Of a DNA stretch of 64,000 bases, positions 44,860 to 53,995 are shown in pieces. How positions within the stretch are numbered: the stretch's first letter is position 1; each line of letters opens with the position of its first letter. Made by a program: the position numbers and the translations under genes. A model generated the notes under the pieces. It was not told where the DNA came from. It saw only the letters and a program-made list of their open reading frames with translations, and searched no databases. The stretch is taken from the NCBI GenBank assembly GCA_963836015.1, contig CAWIIF010000004.1, positions 1,178,001-1,242,000 on the forward strand. The letters are read 5' to 3'. Origin of the DNA: CAWCDJ01 sp963836015. GTDB lineage: Bacteria > Acidobacteriota > Terriglobia > Bryobacterales > Bryobacteraceae.

Positions 44860-45885
44860 CCTCTCGTCTCGATGCGACAACTCCTCGACGAAGCCGCCAA
44901 GGGCGGTTACGGCGTCGGCGCGTTCAACGTCAACAATATGGAGCAGATCCAGGCCATCATGGAAGCGGCTCGCGACACCAAGTCGCCCGTCATCATCCAG
45001 GCCAGCCGCGGCGCTCGCGCCTACTCGCAGGATCGCTTCCTCTATCACCTGATGCTCGCCGCTACCGAGCTTTACCCCGAGATCCCCACGGTCCTGCATC
45101 TCGACCACGGGAACAGCGTCGAGACGTGCAAGAGCGCCATCGAGATGGGCTTCACCTCGGTGATGATGGACGGCTCGCTGATGGCCGACGGCAAGACGCC
45201 GTCCTCGTTCGAGTACAACGTCCAGGTCACCCGCGACGTGGTGGAACTGGCGCATGCCAAGGGCGTCACCGTGGAAGGCGAAATCGGCTGCCTGGGCGGC
45301 ATTGAAGACGGCCACGGCGCCGGTCTGGACGGGCTCAGCCACCTCACCGATCCGGCCCAGGCCGAGGAGTTCGTGAAGCAGACGGGCCTCGATGCCCTGG
45401 CCATCGCCATCGGCACCAGCCACGGGGCGTACAAGTTCTCGAGCAAGCCCAGCGGCGAGACGCTCAAGATGGATCGCCTGATCGAGATCCACAAGCGGCT
45501 CCCCAACGTGCACCTCGTGATGCACGGATCTTCGAGCGTGCCCAAGGAACTGCAGGACGTCATTAACCAGTACGGCGGAAAGCTGAAGCCCACCTGGGGC
45601 GTGCCGGTCGAAGAGATCCAGCTCGGCATCAAGAACGGCGTGCGTAAGATCAACGTGGACACCGACAACCGCCTGGCCATCACCGGGGCCATCCGCAAGG
45701 TACTCATGGAGACGCCCGAAAAGTTCGACCCGCGCGACTACATGAAGCCCGCGCGCGACGCGATGAAGAAGGTGGTTGCCCAGCGCATGACGCAATTCGG
45801 CCAGGCCGGCCACGCCGGCGATTACAAGCCGATTCCGATGTCGGAGATGGCCGCCCGCTACGCCGGCGAAAAGGTCACCGCGTAA
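44857..45885 (+). CDS. fba: Class II fructose-bisphosphate aldolase
   Basis: The 342-residue enzyme shows the class II aldolase zinc motifs: VLHLDHGNS (His81, Asp83, His84), EGEIGCLGGIEDG, IGTSHGAYK and LVMHGSSSVP (zinc-ligand histidines), and KINVDTDNRLA. It interconverts fructose 1,6-bisphosphate with dihydroxyacetone phosphate and glyceraldehyde 3-phosphate in glycolysis and gluconeogenesis. Length is normal for the type. A palindromic repeat follows 9 bp after the stop, and nagA converges. Confidence 0.95.
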   Translation: MPLVSMRQLLDEAAKGGYGVGAFNVNNMEQIQAIMEAARDTKSPVIIQASRGARAYSQDRFLYHLMLAATELYPEIPTVLHLDHGNSVETCKSAIEMGFTSVMMDGSLMADGKTPSSFEYNVQVTRDVVELAHAKGVTVEGEIGCLGGIEDGHGAGLDGLSHLTDPAQAEEFVKQTGLDALAIAIGTSHGAYKFSSKPSGETLKMDRLIEIHKRLPNVHLVMHGSSSVPKELQDVINQYGGKLKPTWGVPVEEIQLGIKNGVRKINVDTDNRLAITGAIRKVLMETPEKFDPRDYMKPARDAMKKVVAQRMTQFGQAGHAGDYKPIPMSEMAARYAGEKVTA

Positions 45886-45894
45886 ACGATCCGT

Positions 45895-45947
45895 ACAGAG
45901 ACCGTAAGGGAGCGGGCCGGCCCGCTCCCTTACGGTTGCGGCTCTGT
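45895..45947. repeat. Palindromic intergenic repeat, full copy 3
   Basis: Arms meet at a perfect inner palindrome (CGTAAGGGAGCGGGCC next to its complement), with ACAGAG and its complement at the ends; the left arm lacks 4 nt. It lies between convergent fba and nagA, is a likely bidirectional hairpin, and contains the nagA stop codon. Confidence 0.85.
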
Positions 45948-47084
45948 GTGCGTGTATACTCTCTCGCCCGACATCCACGTCCCCGTCACTTCGATCCGCT
46001 TCGATTCCTCGTCGAAACGAAACTGCACGAAGTCGGCACGTTCGCCCGCGGCTAAGCCTCGCTCGCGGCCCGGCACCCGGCCCGCGCGCGCCGGGTTCAC
46101 AGTGGCCATGCGGACGGCGTCCGCCAGCGGCAGCCCAACCAGCCGCATGAGGTTCTCCACCCCGCGATCCATGCTTAGCGCGCTGCCGGCCAGCCGGCCG
46201 GTGCCCGCGAGCACGACGCGGCCGGCGGGCGTCAACTCCACATCCAACTCGCCCAGACGGTAGCGTCCCGGGGCGGCACCCGCAGGCGTGGCCGCGTCCG
46301 TTACCAAAACCGATCGCCCAACCCCCTTGGCCCGCAACGCAACCTTCAAAAAGCCGGGATCGAGATGAATGCCGTCGACGATGAAATCGGCCATCAGCCG
46401 GTCTTCCGCAAGCTGGTCCCAAATGTAGTTCGGATGCCGCGGCAGCATCGAATGCGCCCCGTTTCCGAGATGCGTCGAGAGCGTCGCGCCCGCCGATACG
46501 GCGGCGGCAATCTGCGCCGCGGCGGCGTCGGTGTGGCCGATTGCCGCGGTGACACCCGCCTCCACCACCTGCTCGATGTAGCGCGGCGCCTCTGGCCAGG
46601 CGGGCGAGAGCGTCACGATCCGCACGCGATTCTCCGTGGCCTCCTGCCAGCGAAGGAACTCCTCGAAATCCGGCTTGCGCACCCACGCACGCGGATGCGC
46701 GCCGCGCGGCCCGTCCTCGGACGAGATGTGCGGGCCTTCCACATGGAAGCCGTCCATCGCTGCACCTTCCGGCAGCTCGTCTTTTGCGCGCGAGAGATTG
46801 CGAAGGGCCGCCTGCATACGTTCCGGCGCACCGGTGATCACAGTAGGGTAGAAACGGGTCACCCCGCTGGCGAACAGTCCGCGAATGGAGTGCGCGATGC
46901 GATCGTGCGGAGTCAGAGGGTCGTTATAATCGACGCCCGCGAAGCCGTTCACCTGCAGATCGATCCAGCCGGGGGCCAGCCAAAGCCCCGTCCCGGTACT
47001 ACCGGAACGCACAGCTTCGATCGTCGCGCCGAACTCCACCTCCAATTCCCGGCCGGTGAACGCGTCTGTGCCCGAACATTTCAT
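45930..47084 (-). CDS. nagA: N-acetylglucosamine-6-phosphate deacetylase
   Basis: The 384-residue enzyme has the NagA amidohydrolase motifs: APGWIDLQVNGFAGVD, DGFHVEGPHIS, AIGHTDA, LSTHLGNGAHS, IVDGIHLDP and LVTDA (catalytic Asp). It converts GlcNAc-6-phosphate to glucosamine-6-phosphate and acetate, feeding cell-wall or chitin sugars into glycolysis. Its last residues (THTEPQP) and stop codon lie inside the palindromic repeat at 45895-45947, so the repeat has shaped the C-terminus. No other nag gene is nearby. Confidence 0.94.
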   Translation of the reverse strand: MKCSGTDAFTGRELEVEFGATIEAVRSGSTGTGLWLAPGWIDLQVNGFAGVDYNDPLTPHDRIAHSIRGLFASGVTRFYPTVITGAPERMQAALRNLSRAKDELPEGAAMDGFHVEGPHISSEDGPRGAHPRAWVRKPDFEEFLRWQEATENRVRIVTLSPAWPEAPRYIEQVVEAGVTAAIGHTDAAAAQIAAAVSAGATLSTHLGNGAHSMLPRHPNYIWDQLAEDRLMADFIVDGIHLDPGFLKVALRAKGVGRSVLVTDAATPAGAAPGRYRLGELDVELTPAGRVVLAGTGRLAGSALSMDRGVENLMRLVGLPLADAVRMATVNPARAGRVPGRERGLAAGERADFVQFRFDEESKRIEVTGTWMSGERVYTHTEPQP

Positions 47085-47310
47085 ATCGCCAGCGATTTAT
47101 TCACAAGTTTGCCACAAACCGCGTGCGGTAAGTATCGCTCCTTGAGCGGCAAAAAAGCTGTTGAAAAGGGCTGGACGCGCGAAATTCCGTGTGGCGTTTG
47201 CGCACGTCCTCGCGCTAAAAATGGAGAGTCCATTAGGTGGCTGCGCGGCCAGAGTGGCGAATCTCGGGGGAGGTGGCCATTCGAAGTCGCGCAGTCCTCC
47301 TTGTTGCGAT

Positions 47311-48255
47311 TTACTTCACTCCTGCAGTTTGTCCCGCATGCACGTGCTCCAGCCAGCCGTGCTCATCCGGTTTCGTCCCGTTAATGATCCCGAAAAACTC
47401 GTGCTGCAGCGTTTCGGCCACGGGTCCGCGGCGGCCTTTGCCGATAGTGATGCGGTCGATGGAGCGGATCGGCGTGATCTCGGCGGCGGTGCCGGAGAAG
47501 AACACTTCATCGGCGATGTACAGCAGCTCGCGCGGGATGATGGTCTCCACCACGGGAATGCCGGCGGCCCGCGCGAGCGTGAGAATCGCATCCCGGGTGA
47601 TGCCCGGCAGCACGGAAGCGCCCAGCGGCGGCGTGAGGATCTTGCCGTCGCGCACCACGAAGATGTTCTCGCCCGAGCCTTCGCTGACGTACCCGGCGGT
47701 ATCGAGCGCGATCCCCTCGCTGTAGCCGTTGATAAGGGCCTCCATCTTGATGAGCTGCGAGTTCATGTAATTGGCGCCGGCCTTGGCCATCGCGGGCAGC
47801 GTGTTGGGCGCCATGCGATTCCAGCTGGAAACACACACGTCCACGCCCTCCGCCAGCGCCTCTTCGCCGAGATACTTGCCCCAGTTCCAGCAGGCGATGT
47901 AGACATCCACCGGATTCTTCATTCCGTTGACGCCGATCTCGCCGTAGCCGCGAAACGCAACCGGCCGGATGTAGCAGGAGTCCATCTGGTTGACGCGTAC
48001 CAGCTCCAGCATCGCCCCGGCCAGCTCCGCGGCTGGATAGCCGATTTCCATGCGGTAGATCTTCGCGGAATCCACCATTCGGCGGACGTGTTCGTGAAGC
48101 CGGAATACCGCGGGTCCCCCCGGAGTGGCGTAGCACCGGATTCCCTCGAAAACCGAACTGCCGTAGCTCACCACATGGGAAAGGACGTGAATGGTCGCTT
48201 CCTCCCATTTGATGAAGCGGCCGTTATGCCAGATCTTTTCAGTGGGCGTCAACAT
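47311..48255 (-). CDS. ilvE: Branched-chain amino acid aminotransferase
   Basis: The 314-residue PLP enzyme has the IlvE fold: HVVSYGSSVFEGIRCY, SCYIRPVAFRGYG, the PLP Lys in MAKAGANYMNSQ (Lys158) and SEGSGENIFVVRDG. It transfers the amino group between glutamate and leucine, isoleucine or valine. It is divergent from the M48 protease gene over a 30-bp gap, so the two promoters overlap. Confidence 0.95.
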   Translation of the reverse strand: MLTPTEKIWHNGRFIKWEEATIHVLSHVVSYGSSVFEGIRCYATPGGPAVFRLHEHVRRMVDSAKIYRMEIGYPAAELAGAMLELVRVNQMDSCYIRPVAFRGYGEIGVNGMKNPVDVYIACWNWGKYLGEEALAEGVDVCVSSWNRMAPNTLPAMAKAGANYMNSQLIKMEALINGYSEGIALDTAGYVSEGSGENIFVVRDGKILTPPLGASVLPGITRDAILTLARAAGIPVVETIIPRELLYIADEVFFSGTAAEITPIRSIDRITIGKGRRGPVAETLQHEFFGIINGTKPDEHGWLEHVHAGQTAGVK

Positions 48256-48285
48256 GCGTTAATTATAACTGAGGGGCTATTTCGC

Positions 48286-49626
48286 ATGTTTCCGAAACGA
48301 TGGCTGCCATGGACCGCGGCCGCGGTCTTCACCGTCTCGGGTTTCGCCGCGCGACAGCCCGGCGACCCGCTACGGCCCGGCTTCAACCTCTTCTCCAAAC
48401 AGCAGGATCTGGAGCTCGGAAAGGCCAATGCCAAACAGGTGCTGGAACAATATCCGGTGGTCAAGGACGAGTTTCTGCAGGATTACGTCCGCCGCGTCGG
48501 CGACCGTTTGGCGCAGGCGCCCGAAGCCAAACAGAGCGGATTCCAGTTCACGTTCACCGTTTTGAACGTGCCGCAGATCAACGCGTTCGCGCTGCCCGGA
48601 GGGCCGATGTTCATCTATACCGGGCTGCTCAAAGCTTGCGACAACGAAGCGCAGCTCGCCGGCGTGATGGGCCACGAGATGTCGCACGTCATCCTGCGGC
48701 ACGGCACCCACGAAGCCTCCAAGGCCAACCTGCTGCAACTGCCGCTGCTTCTGGCGGGCTCGGTCATCGGCAGCGATACCGCGATGGGACGCCTGGCGAA
48801 TATGGGGCTGGGGCTCGGCGCGAATTCGTTCCTGCTGAAGTTCTCCCGCGACGCCGAGAGCGAGGCGGACGCGCTCGGGTCGCACCTGATGGCCGAAGCC
48901 GGCTACAACCCGGTCGAGATGGCGCGCTTTTTCGAGAAGCTTTCGCAGGGTCCGCAGCCGCCGCAGATACTCTCCGATCATCCCAATCCGGGAAATCGCG
49001 AAACCGCGATCAAGGCCGAGATGCGCACGCTGCCGCAGCGAACATACGGCTATCAGACCGGGCTGTTCGCACGCATGAAGACGGAACTGGCCAAGGTGCC
49101 CCCTCCGCCGCAGAAGATCGAAGCGCCGGCCACGGCAGCCGCGATGCCTCCGGCGCCATCCGGAGAGTGGAAGGATTTCCGCGGCCAGAGTTTCGCCGTC
49201 TCTTATCCCTCGAACTGGCAGGTCTTCGGCGACCAGGGCGCGTCCAGCATCACCATCGCGCCCAAGGAAGGCGTCGTCACACAGAACGGCGCTACGCAGA
49301 TCGCCTATGGCGCGATCCTCAGCTACTTCACGCCTGACTCGAGCCAGGCGGACCTGCGCGCCGCCACCGACGACCTGATCCATCAGTTGCGCGCGGATAA
49401 TCCGAAGCTCCAGACCGGCTCGCCCGCGGCCACGCGAGTAGGAGGCGCCCACGGCCTCATCACGACGATGACCAACGATTCGCCTTTCGGCGGAGCGGAG
49501 ACCGACGCGCTGCTGACGATCCTCCAGCCGCAGGGACTGTTCTACATGGTGTTCATCGCGCCGGAGAAGAGCTTCTCCACGGAGACGTTCCGCCAGATGC
49601 GCGAATCGCTCCGGTTCGGTCGCTGA
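48286..49626 (+). CDS. Secreted M48-family zinc metalloprotease
   Basis: Start ATG 48286 gives a signal peptide (KRWLPWTAAAVFTVSGFAA); a long in-frame extension upstream is antisense to ilvE. In the 446-residue product the M48 domain has HEMSH (His130, Glu131, His134) and the third ligand Glu in DAESEADALG. The C-terminal ~160 residues form another beta domain (FRGQSFAVSYPSNWQVFGD). It resembles BepA/YfgC- or LoiP-type periplasmic proteases that maintain the outer membrane; the exact role is inferred. Confidence 0.9.
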   Translation: MFPKRWLPWTAAAVFTVSGFAARQPGDPLRPGFNLFSKQQDLELGKANAKQVLEQYPVVKDEFLQDYVRRVGDRLAQAPEAKQSGFQFTFTVLNVPQINAFALPGGPMFIYTGLLKACDNEAQLAGVMGHEMSHVILRHGTHEASKANLLQLPLLLAGSVIGSDTAMGRLANMGLGLGANSFLLKFSRDAESEADALGSHLMAEAGYNPVEMARFFEKLSQGPQPPQILSDHPNPGNRETAIKAEMRTLPQRTYGYQTGLFARMKTELAKVPPPPQKIEAPATAAAMPPAPSGEWKDFRGQSFAVSYPSNWQVFGDQGASSITIAPKEGVVTQNGATQIAYGAILSYFTPDSSQADLRAATDDLIHQLRADNPKLQTGSPAATRVGGAHGLITTMTNDSPFGGAETDALLTILQPQGLFYMVFIAPEKSFSTETFRQMRESLRFGR

Positions 49627-49628
49627 CT

Positions 49629-50672
49629 TTACTCCTGCTTCTCGATCACGCGCCGCGCCCGGCTGCGCAACTCGTCGAGGTTCAGGCCGGTGAGGGCCGT
49701 GGCGATCGCTCCGCCGATGAGCAGGGGCAGGGTGAGCGCGAAAAACATGATGAAGGAAAAGGTCTTCGCGTCGTTCCTTTCGACATCGAAGAGCCCCAGC
49801 GCGACCACCGTGGCCACCTGGAAAAGACCCAGGTTGCCCGGTGCGTTGGGGACCACGGTCCCGAGCCGCACGATGGTCAGCACGCCGCCCGCCACCCAGA
49901 ACGATAGGTCCAGCCCGTAGGCCTTCATCAGGGCATACACCGAGAGCACTTGCAGAACCAGGTAGAACAGGCTGATCAACGCGGTGAGCCCCATGGTGCG
50001 GCGGTTGCCCATCAGGTGCAAGCCTTCGATCACGTGCCGCAAGGTGGCGGCCCACCGGCTCTCCCGAATGGCCGCGTGGGCATCCTGCTTCCGGCGCACG
50101 ACCCAGATCAGCAGCACGGCGCCTGCCAACAGCGCCAAGCCCACAATCTGCACCAGGATCATGAGCTTCTCGGGAATCCGGCGGACAAAACTGGCAGTCA
50201 GCAGGAATGCGGCCAGCAGCCATAAGCCGTCGATCAGCCGCTCCACGGCCGCCGATGCGAAGCTCAGCGAAATCCGAAGATCGTTCCAGTGCGCCAGCAG
50301 GTAGCAGCGAATCAGCTCACCCGTCCGCAGCGGAAGCACTTCATTGGCGAAGAGACCGATGTAGATGGCCTGCACGGTGCGCCAGAAGCCCAGCCTGGCC
50401 ACCGGGCCGAGCAGCGTGTTCCACCGCCACGCGTGCACCAGGTAAACCGAGAGATCGGACGCCACGGCGAGGAACACCCAGCGCCAATCGAGCGAGCGTA
50501 TGGTGGGGATCAGGTCGCGAATCGGATAGCCGTGCAGAACCCACACCAGGCAGACGACGGACAGGCTGTAACCCAGCAACTGGGGCAGCCACGAAGGAAA
50601 TCGCCGGCCGGGCCGCACAAATTTATGATAGCCCGGCCGGGGTACCCTGCTGGTGTGCTTGCAGGTACGCAT
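49629..50672 (-). CDS. Lysylphosphatidylglycerol synthetase-like flippase-type membrane protein
   Basis: The 347-residue protein has about eight TM helices with family motifs of the LPG-synthase TM region (UPF0104): LVHAWRWNTLLGP, FANEVLPLRTGELIRCYLL, VERLIDGLWLL and NAPGNLGLFQVATVVALGLF. No lysyltransferase domain is present, so it is likely a lipid-flipping or integral membrane protein. The gene start overlaps the ppa 3' end by 50 bp, so the true start may be internal; translational coupling to ppa is likely. Confidence 0.85.
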   Translation of the reverse strand: MRTCKHTSRVPRPGYHKFVRPGRRFPSWLPQLLGYSLSVVCLVWVLHGYPIRDLIPTIRSLDWRWVFLAVASDLSVYLVHAWRWNTLLGPVARLGFWRTVQAIYIGLFANEVLPLRTGELIRCYLLAHWNDLRISLSFASAAVERLIDGLWLLAAFLLTASFVRRIPEKLMILVQIVGLALLAGAVLLIWVVRRKQDAHAAIRESRWAATLRHVIEGLHLMGNRRTMGLTALISLFYLVLQVLSVYALMKAYGLDLSFWVAGGVLTIVRLGTVVPNAPGNLGLFQVATVVALGLFDVERNDAKTFSFIMFFALTLPLLIGGAIATALTGLNLDELRSRARRVIEKQE

Positions 50673-51177
50673 CGCGGAAGCGCCGGATCAGATCGCGCGC
50701 TTCCCGCGGCCCGCGCCATCCGCGCATCTCGGTGCGCTTTCCTTCGAGCTCTTTGTAGATTGCGAAGAAGTGTTCGATCTCCCGGAGTTTGTGCGGGAAG
50801 ACCTGGTCCATGGTGTGGATCTGGTCGAACCGCGGATTACGGTTGGGCACCGCCAGGATCTTCTGGTCCGGCTCGTCCTGGTCCATCATCTCCAGGTAGC
50901 CCACCGGCCGCACCGAAATAAGAACACCCGGGTAACTGGGCTCGTCCACCATCGTGATGACGTCCAGCGGATCGCCATCTTCGGCCAGTGTGCCCGGTAT
51001 GAATCCGTAATCGCCGGGGTAGTGCAGCGGCGAGTACAGGGCGCGGTCGAGACGGAAAACCCCGAGTTCGCCGTCATACTCATATTTGTTGCTGGAGTTC
51101 TTGGGAATTTCCACGATCATCCGGACGATTTCGGGGCAGTCCGGACCCGGCTCGATGTCGTACAGTCGCATCTCCAC
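50623..51177 (-). CDS. ppa: Inorganic pyrophosphatase (family I)
   Basis: The 184-residue enzyme has the family I signature DGDPLDV and surrounding motifs (IPKNSSNKYEYD, LHYPGDYGFIPGTLAEDGDPLDVI in two pieces, IEHFFAIYKELEG). It hydrolyses PPi and drives biosynthetic reactions. A GTG start at 51177 is used; ATG 51171 two codons later, after AGGTGGAG, is equally likely. It lies 5 bp after the gntP-type gene and overlaps the following membrane-protein gene. Confidence 0.94.
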   Translation of the reverse strand: MEMRLYDIEPGPDCPEIVRMIVEIPKNSSNKYEYDGELGVFRLDRALYSPLHYPGDYGFIPGTLAEDGDPLDVITMVDEPSYPGVLISVRPVGYLEMMDQDEPDQKILAVPNRNPRFDQIHTMDQVFPHKLREIEHFFAIYKELEGKRTEMRGWRGPREARDLIRRFRDAYLQAHQQGTPAGLS

Positions 51178-51181
51178 CTAG

Positions 51182-52522
51182 CTATCGTAGCAGCGCCTGG
51201 GCAATCATCACGATGACAATTCCGAGAAGCGACGCCACGATCTTCATGGCCGTCCAGGACCGCAGTGTCTGCGGAACGGTCATCCCGAAGTACTGGTTGA
51301 CCACCCAGAACCCGGAATCGTTCACATGCGAGAAGGCCATCCCGCCGCAGCACAAGGCCAGCACGATCAGGTCCGGGCTGTAGCCGGGGATGCCTTTGAC
51401 GATCGGCGCGGCGATGCCCGCGGCGGTGATGATCGCCACCGTGGCCGAACCCTGCGCCAGCCGCATGGCGGTGGCGATGGCGTAGACCACCAGCAGGGGG
51501 GAGAGGGATGACGTGATCAGCACCTTGCCGATATAGGCGCCGGCTCCGGAATCGACGATGATCTGCTTGAACGCGCCGCCCCCGCCGATGATGCACAGCA
51601 AAGCCCCCATCGGCGCCAGCGATTCCGTCGCCAGCTTCAGCGCGCTCTCGCGCGAGACTCCTCGGCGGAACCCCAGGCAGTAAAGCGTCACCAGAGCTGT
51701 AATCGCCAGCGCCGTGAACGGATGCCCGATAAAGACGGCGACACCGCGAAGGGGCACGTTCCATACGTTGGCCAGGGTAGCGCCGAAGATCAGCAGCACA
51801 GGCAGAAGAAGCAGCAGCACGACCATGGGCAGCGGCGGCGCCGGTTGTCCGTTCTCCTTGCGCGCCAGCGAAGTGGCAGCAATGTCCGGCACCGGAACGT
51901 AGATCCGTTTGGCGATCCACCCGCCGTAGAAAATGCCCGACACGATCGCCATGGGGATGGAGATGGCGATGCCGTAGAGAATCGTGTGGGCCAGGTTTCC
52001 GCCGAGCAGTTGCGACGCGGCGGCCGGCGCCGGATGCGGCGGGACCAGGGAGTGCGTGATGGTGAGCGCGGCCGCCATCGGGATGCCGTAGAACAGCAGC
52101 GAGCGCTTGGTCTCGCGTGCCAGGCTCCAGATCAGCGGCACCAGGATGATGAAGCCCACTTCGAAGAAGATCGGCAGGCCCACCAGAAAGGCCGCCACCA
52201 GCATCGCCCAGGCCGCGCGGTCCTTGCCGAAGCGCTCGAGGAGCCAGTCGGCCAGCGCCACCCCGCCGCCGGACTGTTCGAGAAACCTCCCGATGATCGC
52301 GCCGAGCCCCACCACCACCGCGATGAAGCCGAGGGACTCGCCGAAGCCTCCTTGAATGGATTTGAGGACCTTGTCCGGCGCCATGCCTGCCGCCAGTCCC
52401 ATGGCCATTGCCGAGAGCAGCAGCGAGACAAAGGCGTGCAGCTTCACGACGAGAATCAGTAGCAGCAGAAAAGCGATCGAGGCGACGGTAAGAATGATGA
52501 GGTAGGTCCCGTGAGAGGGCAT
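51182..52522 (-). CDS. GntP-family gluconate/organic acid:H+ symporter
   Basis: The 446-residue protein has 12-14 predicted TM helices and GntP motifs: FGESLGFIAVVVGLGAIIGRFLEQSGGG (in part), GLPIFFEVGFIILVPLIW, SLVPPHPAPAAA, and HVNDSGFWVVNQYFGMT. The family moves gluconate, fructuronate, glycerate or related sugar acids into the cell with protons. It leads a run with ppa and the flippase-like gene; the sugar-acid link to neighbours is not evident. Confidence 0.92.
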   Translation of the reverse strand: MPSHGTYLIILTVASIAFLLLLILVVKLHAFVSLLLSAMAMGLAAGMAPDKVLKSIQGGFGESLGFIAVVVGLGAIIGRFLEQSGGGVALADWLLERFGKDRAAWAMLVAAFLVGLPIFFEVGFIILVPLIWSLARETKRSLLFYGIPMAAALTITHSLVPPHPAPAAASQLLGGNLAHTILYGIAISIPMAIVSGIFYGGWIAKRIYVPVPDIAATSLARKENGQPAPPLPMVVLLLLLPVLLIFGATLANVWNVPLRGVAVFIGHPFTALAITALVTLYCLGFRRGVSRESALKLATESLAPMGALLCIIGGGGAFKQIIVDSGAGAYIGKVLITSSLSPLLVVYAIATAMRLAQGSATVAIITAAGIAAPIVKGIPGYSPDLIVLALCCGGMAFSHVNDSGFWVVNQYFGMTVPQTLRSWTAMKIVASLLGIVIVMIAQALLR

Positions 52523-52547
52523 GAACCGCCCATTCTACACCCCGGGC

Positions 52548-53204
52548 TCACGGCATTTTCACTCGCGTAGCCGAACCGCGGCTGCCGGCGTGCGGCTCGA
52601 CGTCGATCGGACTTTGCACCACCAGCGTGCTCCCTTGGATGTTGCCCAGCATCGTGGCGTTGGGCTTCAGACCGGGCGCGAAGCCGTTCAGCATCGCGCG
52701 GCCCTCCGCGGTCGAAAGAACGCCCTGCCAGGCGAGGGTCGATCCGCCGGCATCCAGATTGAGCAGGCGGCCGTTGTCCAACAGCAGGGCGAACTCTTTG
52801 GTGCTCCCGGTCACGGCACAGGATGGATCGGTCTGGCGCGTCCGTATATCGGGAACCTGGTGGAGCATCACGTCGGCCCGCTCGCCTTCGAGGGTCTGCG
52901 GGGACACCGTTACACCGAACGCCGATACGCCGCCCGAGACGGTAGCGCCGCCGCCGTTCTCCTGGGCCTGAACTAGAGGAGTTGGCGCGAATTGCAGGTT
53001 CATCAAAGACCGGTCAGGGCACCCGGCATCGATCAACGTTCCGCTGAACCGGCGGGTGGTTTCGTCCATCGCATATTGGCGTTGGCCGCGAGGCATGGTC
53101 ACTCCCTGAATCGGCGTGCGCCCCCGATCTCTGGCCTGGTTCGCGGCGGGAGGATTACCGCCGGTCGCCACGCCGCCGGCGGCCAGCGCCGAGAGCAAAA
53201 TCAA
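52548..53204 (-). CDS. Uncharacterised secreted protein
   Basis: The 218-residue frame begins at TTG 53204 because the frame is closed 12 bp further upstream and no ATG or GTG fits. The first residues (ILLSALAAGGVATGG) could be a short signal peptide. A short Cys pair (DAGCPDRS, DPSCAVTG) and Gly/Thr-rich beta stretches follow (VSGGVSAFGVTVSPQTLEGE, KEFALLLDNGRLLNLD). I do not recognise a family. It is 46 bp downstream of rsmA on the same strand. Confidence 0.55.
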   Translation of the reverse strand: MILLSALAAGGVATGGNPPAANQARDRGRTPIQGVTMPRGQRQYAMDETTRRFSGTLIDAGCPDRSLMNLQFAPTPLVQAQENGGGATVSGGVSAFGVTVSPQTLEGERADVMLHQVPDIRTRQTDPSCAVTGSTKEFALLLDNGRLLNLDAGGSTLAWQGVLSTAEGRAMLNGFAPGLKPNATMLGNIQGSTLVVQSPIDVEPHAGSRGSATRVKMP

Positions 53205-53250
53205 TTCGTAGCATTCTCATACGAAGGATAGGTGCAATCGGCGTGCCGCT

Positions 53251-53985
53251 TCACCGTGCCCTTAGATACATGTCTCTAAGCTGTTCGAGGGAAAGTTGTT
53301 CGGCGCGCAGGCCGGCCTCCGGCCAGCTCCCGGCATCGTACAGCGGCGACAGGTTGTTGCGAATGGTTTTCCGTTTCTGGTGGAAGCACAGGCCCAGGAA
53401 GCGCACGAAATCGTCGCGGTCCGAAATCCCCAGGTCCCGCGAGCGCGGCTCGAGCAGTACTACGGCCGAATCCACCTTGGGAGGTGGGTGGAAAGCGCCG
53501 GGTTTCACTCCGAACAGCATCCGGGCCTCCGCGCGGACCGCGGTCTGTACTGTGAGAAAGCCGTATGCGCGGCTTCCCGGCCGTGCGGCCAGCCGCTCGG
53601 CCACTTCCTTCTGGATCAGGAAAACCGCGCGCGGAAAATCCAGGCGGGTCACCTTCTCCAGAATCGGCGAGGTGATGTAGTAGGGCAGGTTGCCGGCGAT
53701 GGGCGCACGGCCCCAGCGGGCCAGGTCGGTGTCGAGGACGTCGGCCTGCACCACGTCGAGCCGCGGTTCGCCGGCGAATTTACTGCGCAGGTGCTCGACC
53801 AGGTAGGGATCCACTTCGACCGCGACTACACGCCCGGCGCGCTTTAGGAGTTTTTCGGTGAGAGCGCCCCGTCCGGGGCCTATTTCGATGACGAGTTCGC
53901 ACGGCTCCGGGCAGATCGCGGCGGCAATCCGCTCCAGAACGGAACCCTTGATCAGGAAATGCTGGCCTAGTCTGCGGCGCGGCAC
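53251..53985 (-). CDS. rsmA: 16S rRNA dimethyladenosine transferase RsmA (KsgA)
   Basis: The 244-residue methyltransferase starts with PRRRLGQHFLI and has the SAM motif VIEIGPGRGALT, acidic EVDPYL, DVLD, and the catalytic NLPYYIT (99-105). The C-terminal helical domain ends in QKRKTIRNNL and LRDMYLRA. It dimethylates A1518 and A1519 of 16S rRNA late in 30S assembly. It lies 10 bp after the anti-sigma gene, in a run sigma - anti-sigma - rsmA. Confidence 0.95.
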   Translation of the reverse strand: MPRRRLGQHFLIKGSVLERIAAAICPEPCELVIEIGPGRGALTEKLLKRAGRVVAVEVDPYLVEHLRSKFAGEPRLDVVQADVLDTDLARWGRAPIAGNLPYYITSPILEKVTRLDFPRAVFLIQKEVAERLAARPGSRAYGFLTVQTAVRAEARMLFGVKPGAFHPPPKVDSAVVLLEPRSRDLGISDRDDFVRFLGLCFHQKRKTIRNNLSPLYDAGSWPEAGLRAEQLSLEQLRDMYLRAR

Positions 53986-53995
53986 CCGTCGCGGT

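Noticed and set aside
47085..47310. Possible RNA gene between nagA and ilvE
   Set aside because: No tRNA features, no strong hairpin with U-tract, and no ORF of note; I see nothing supportable in this 226-bp gap.
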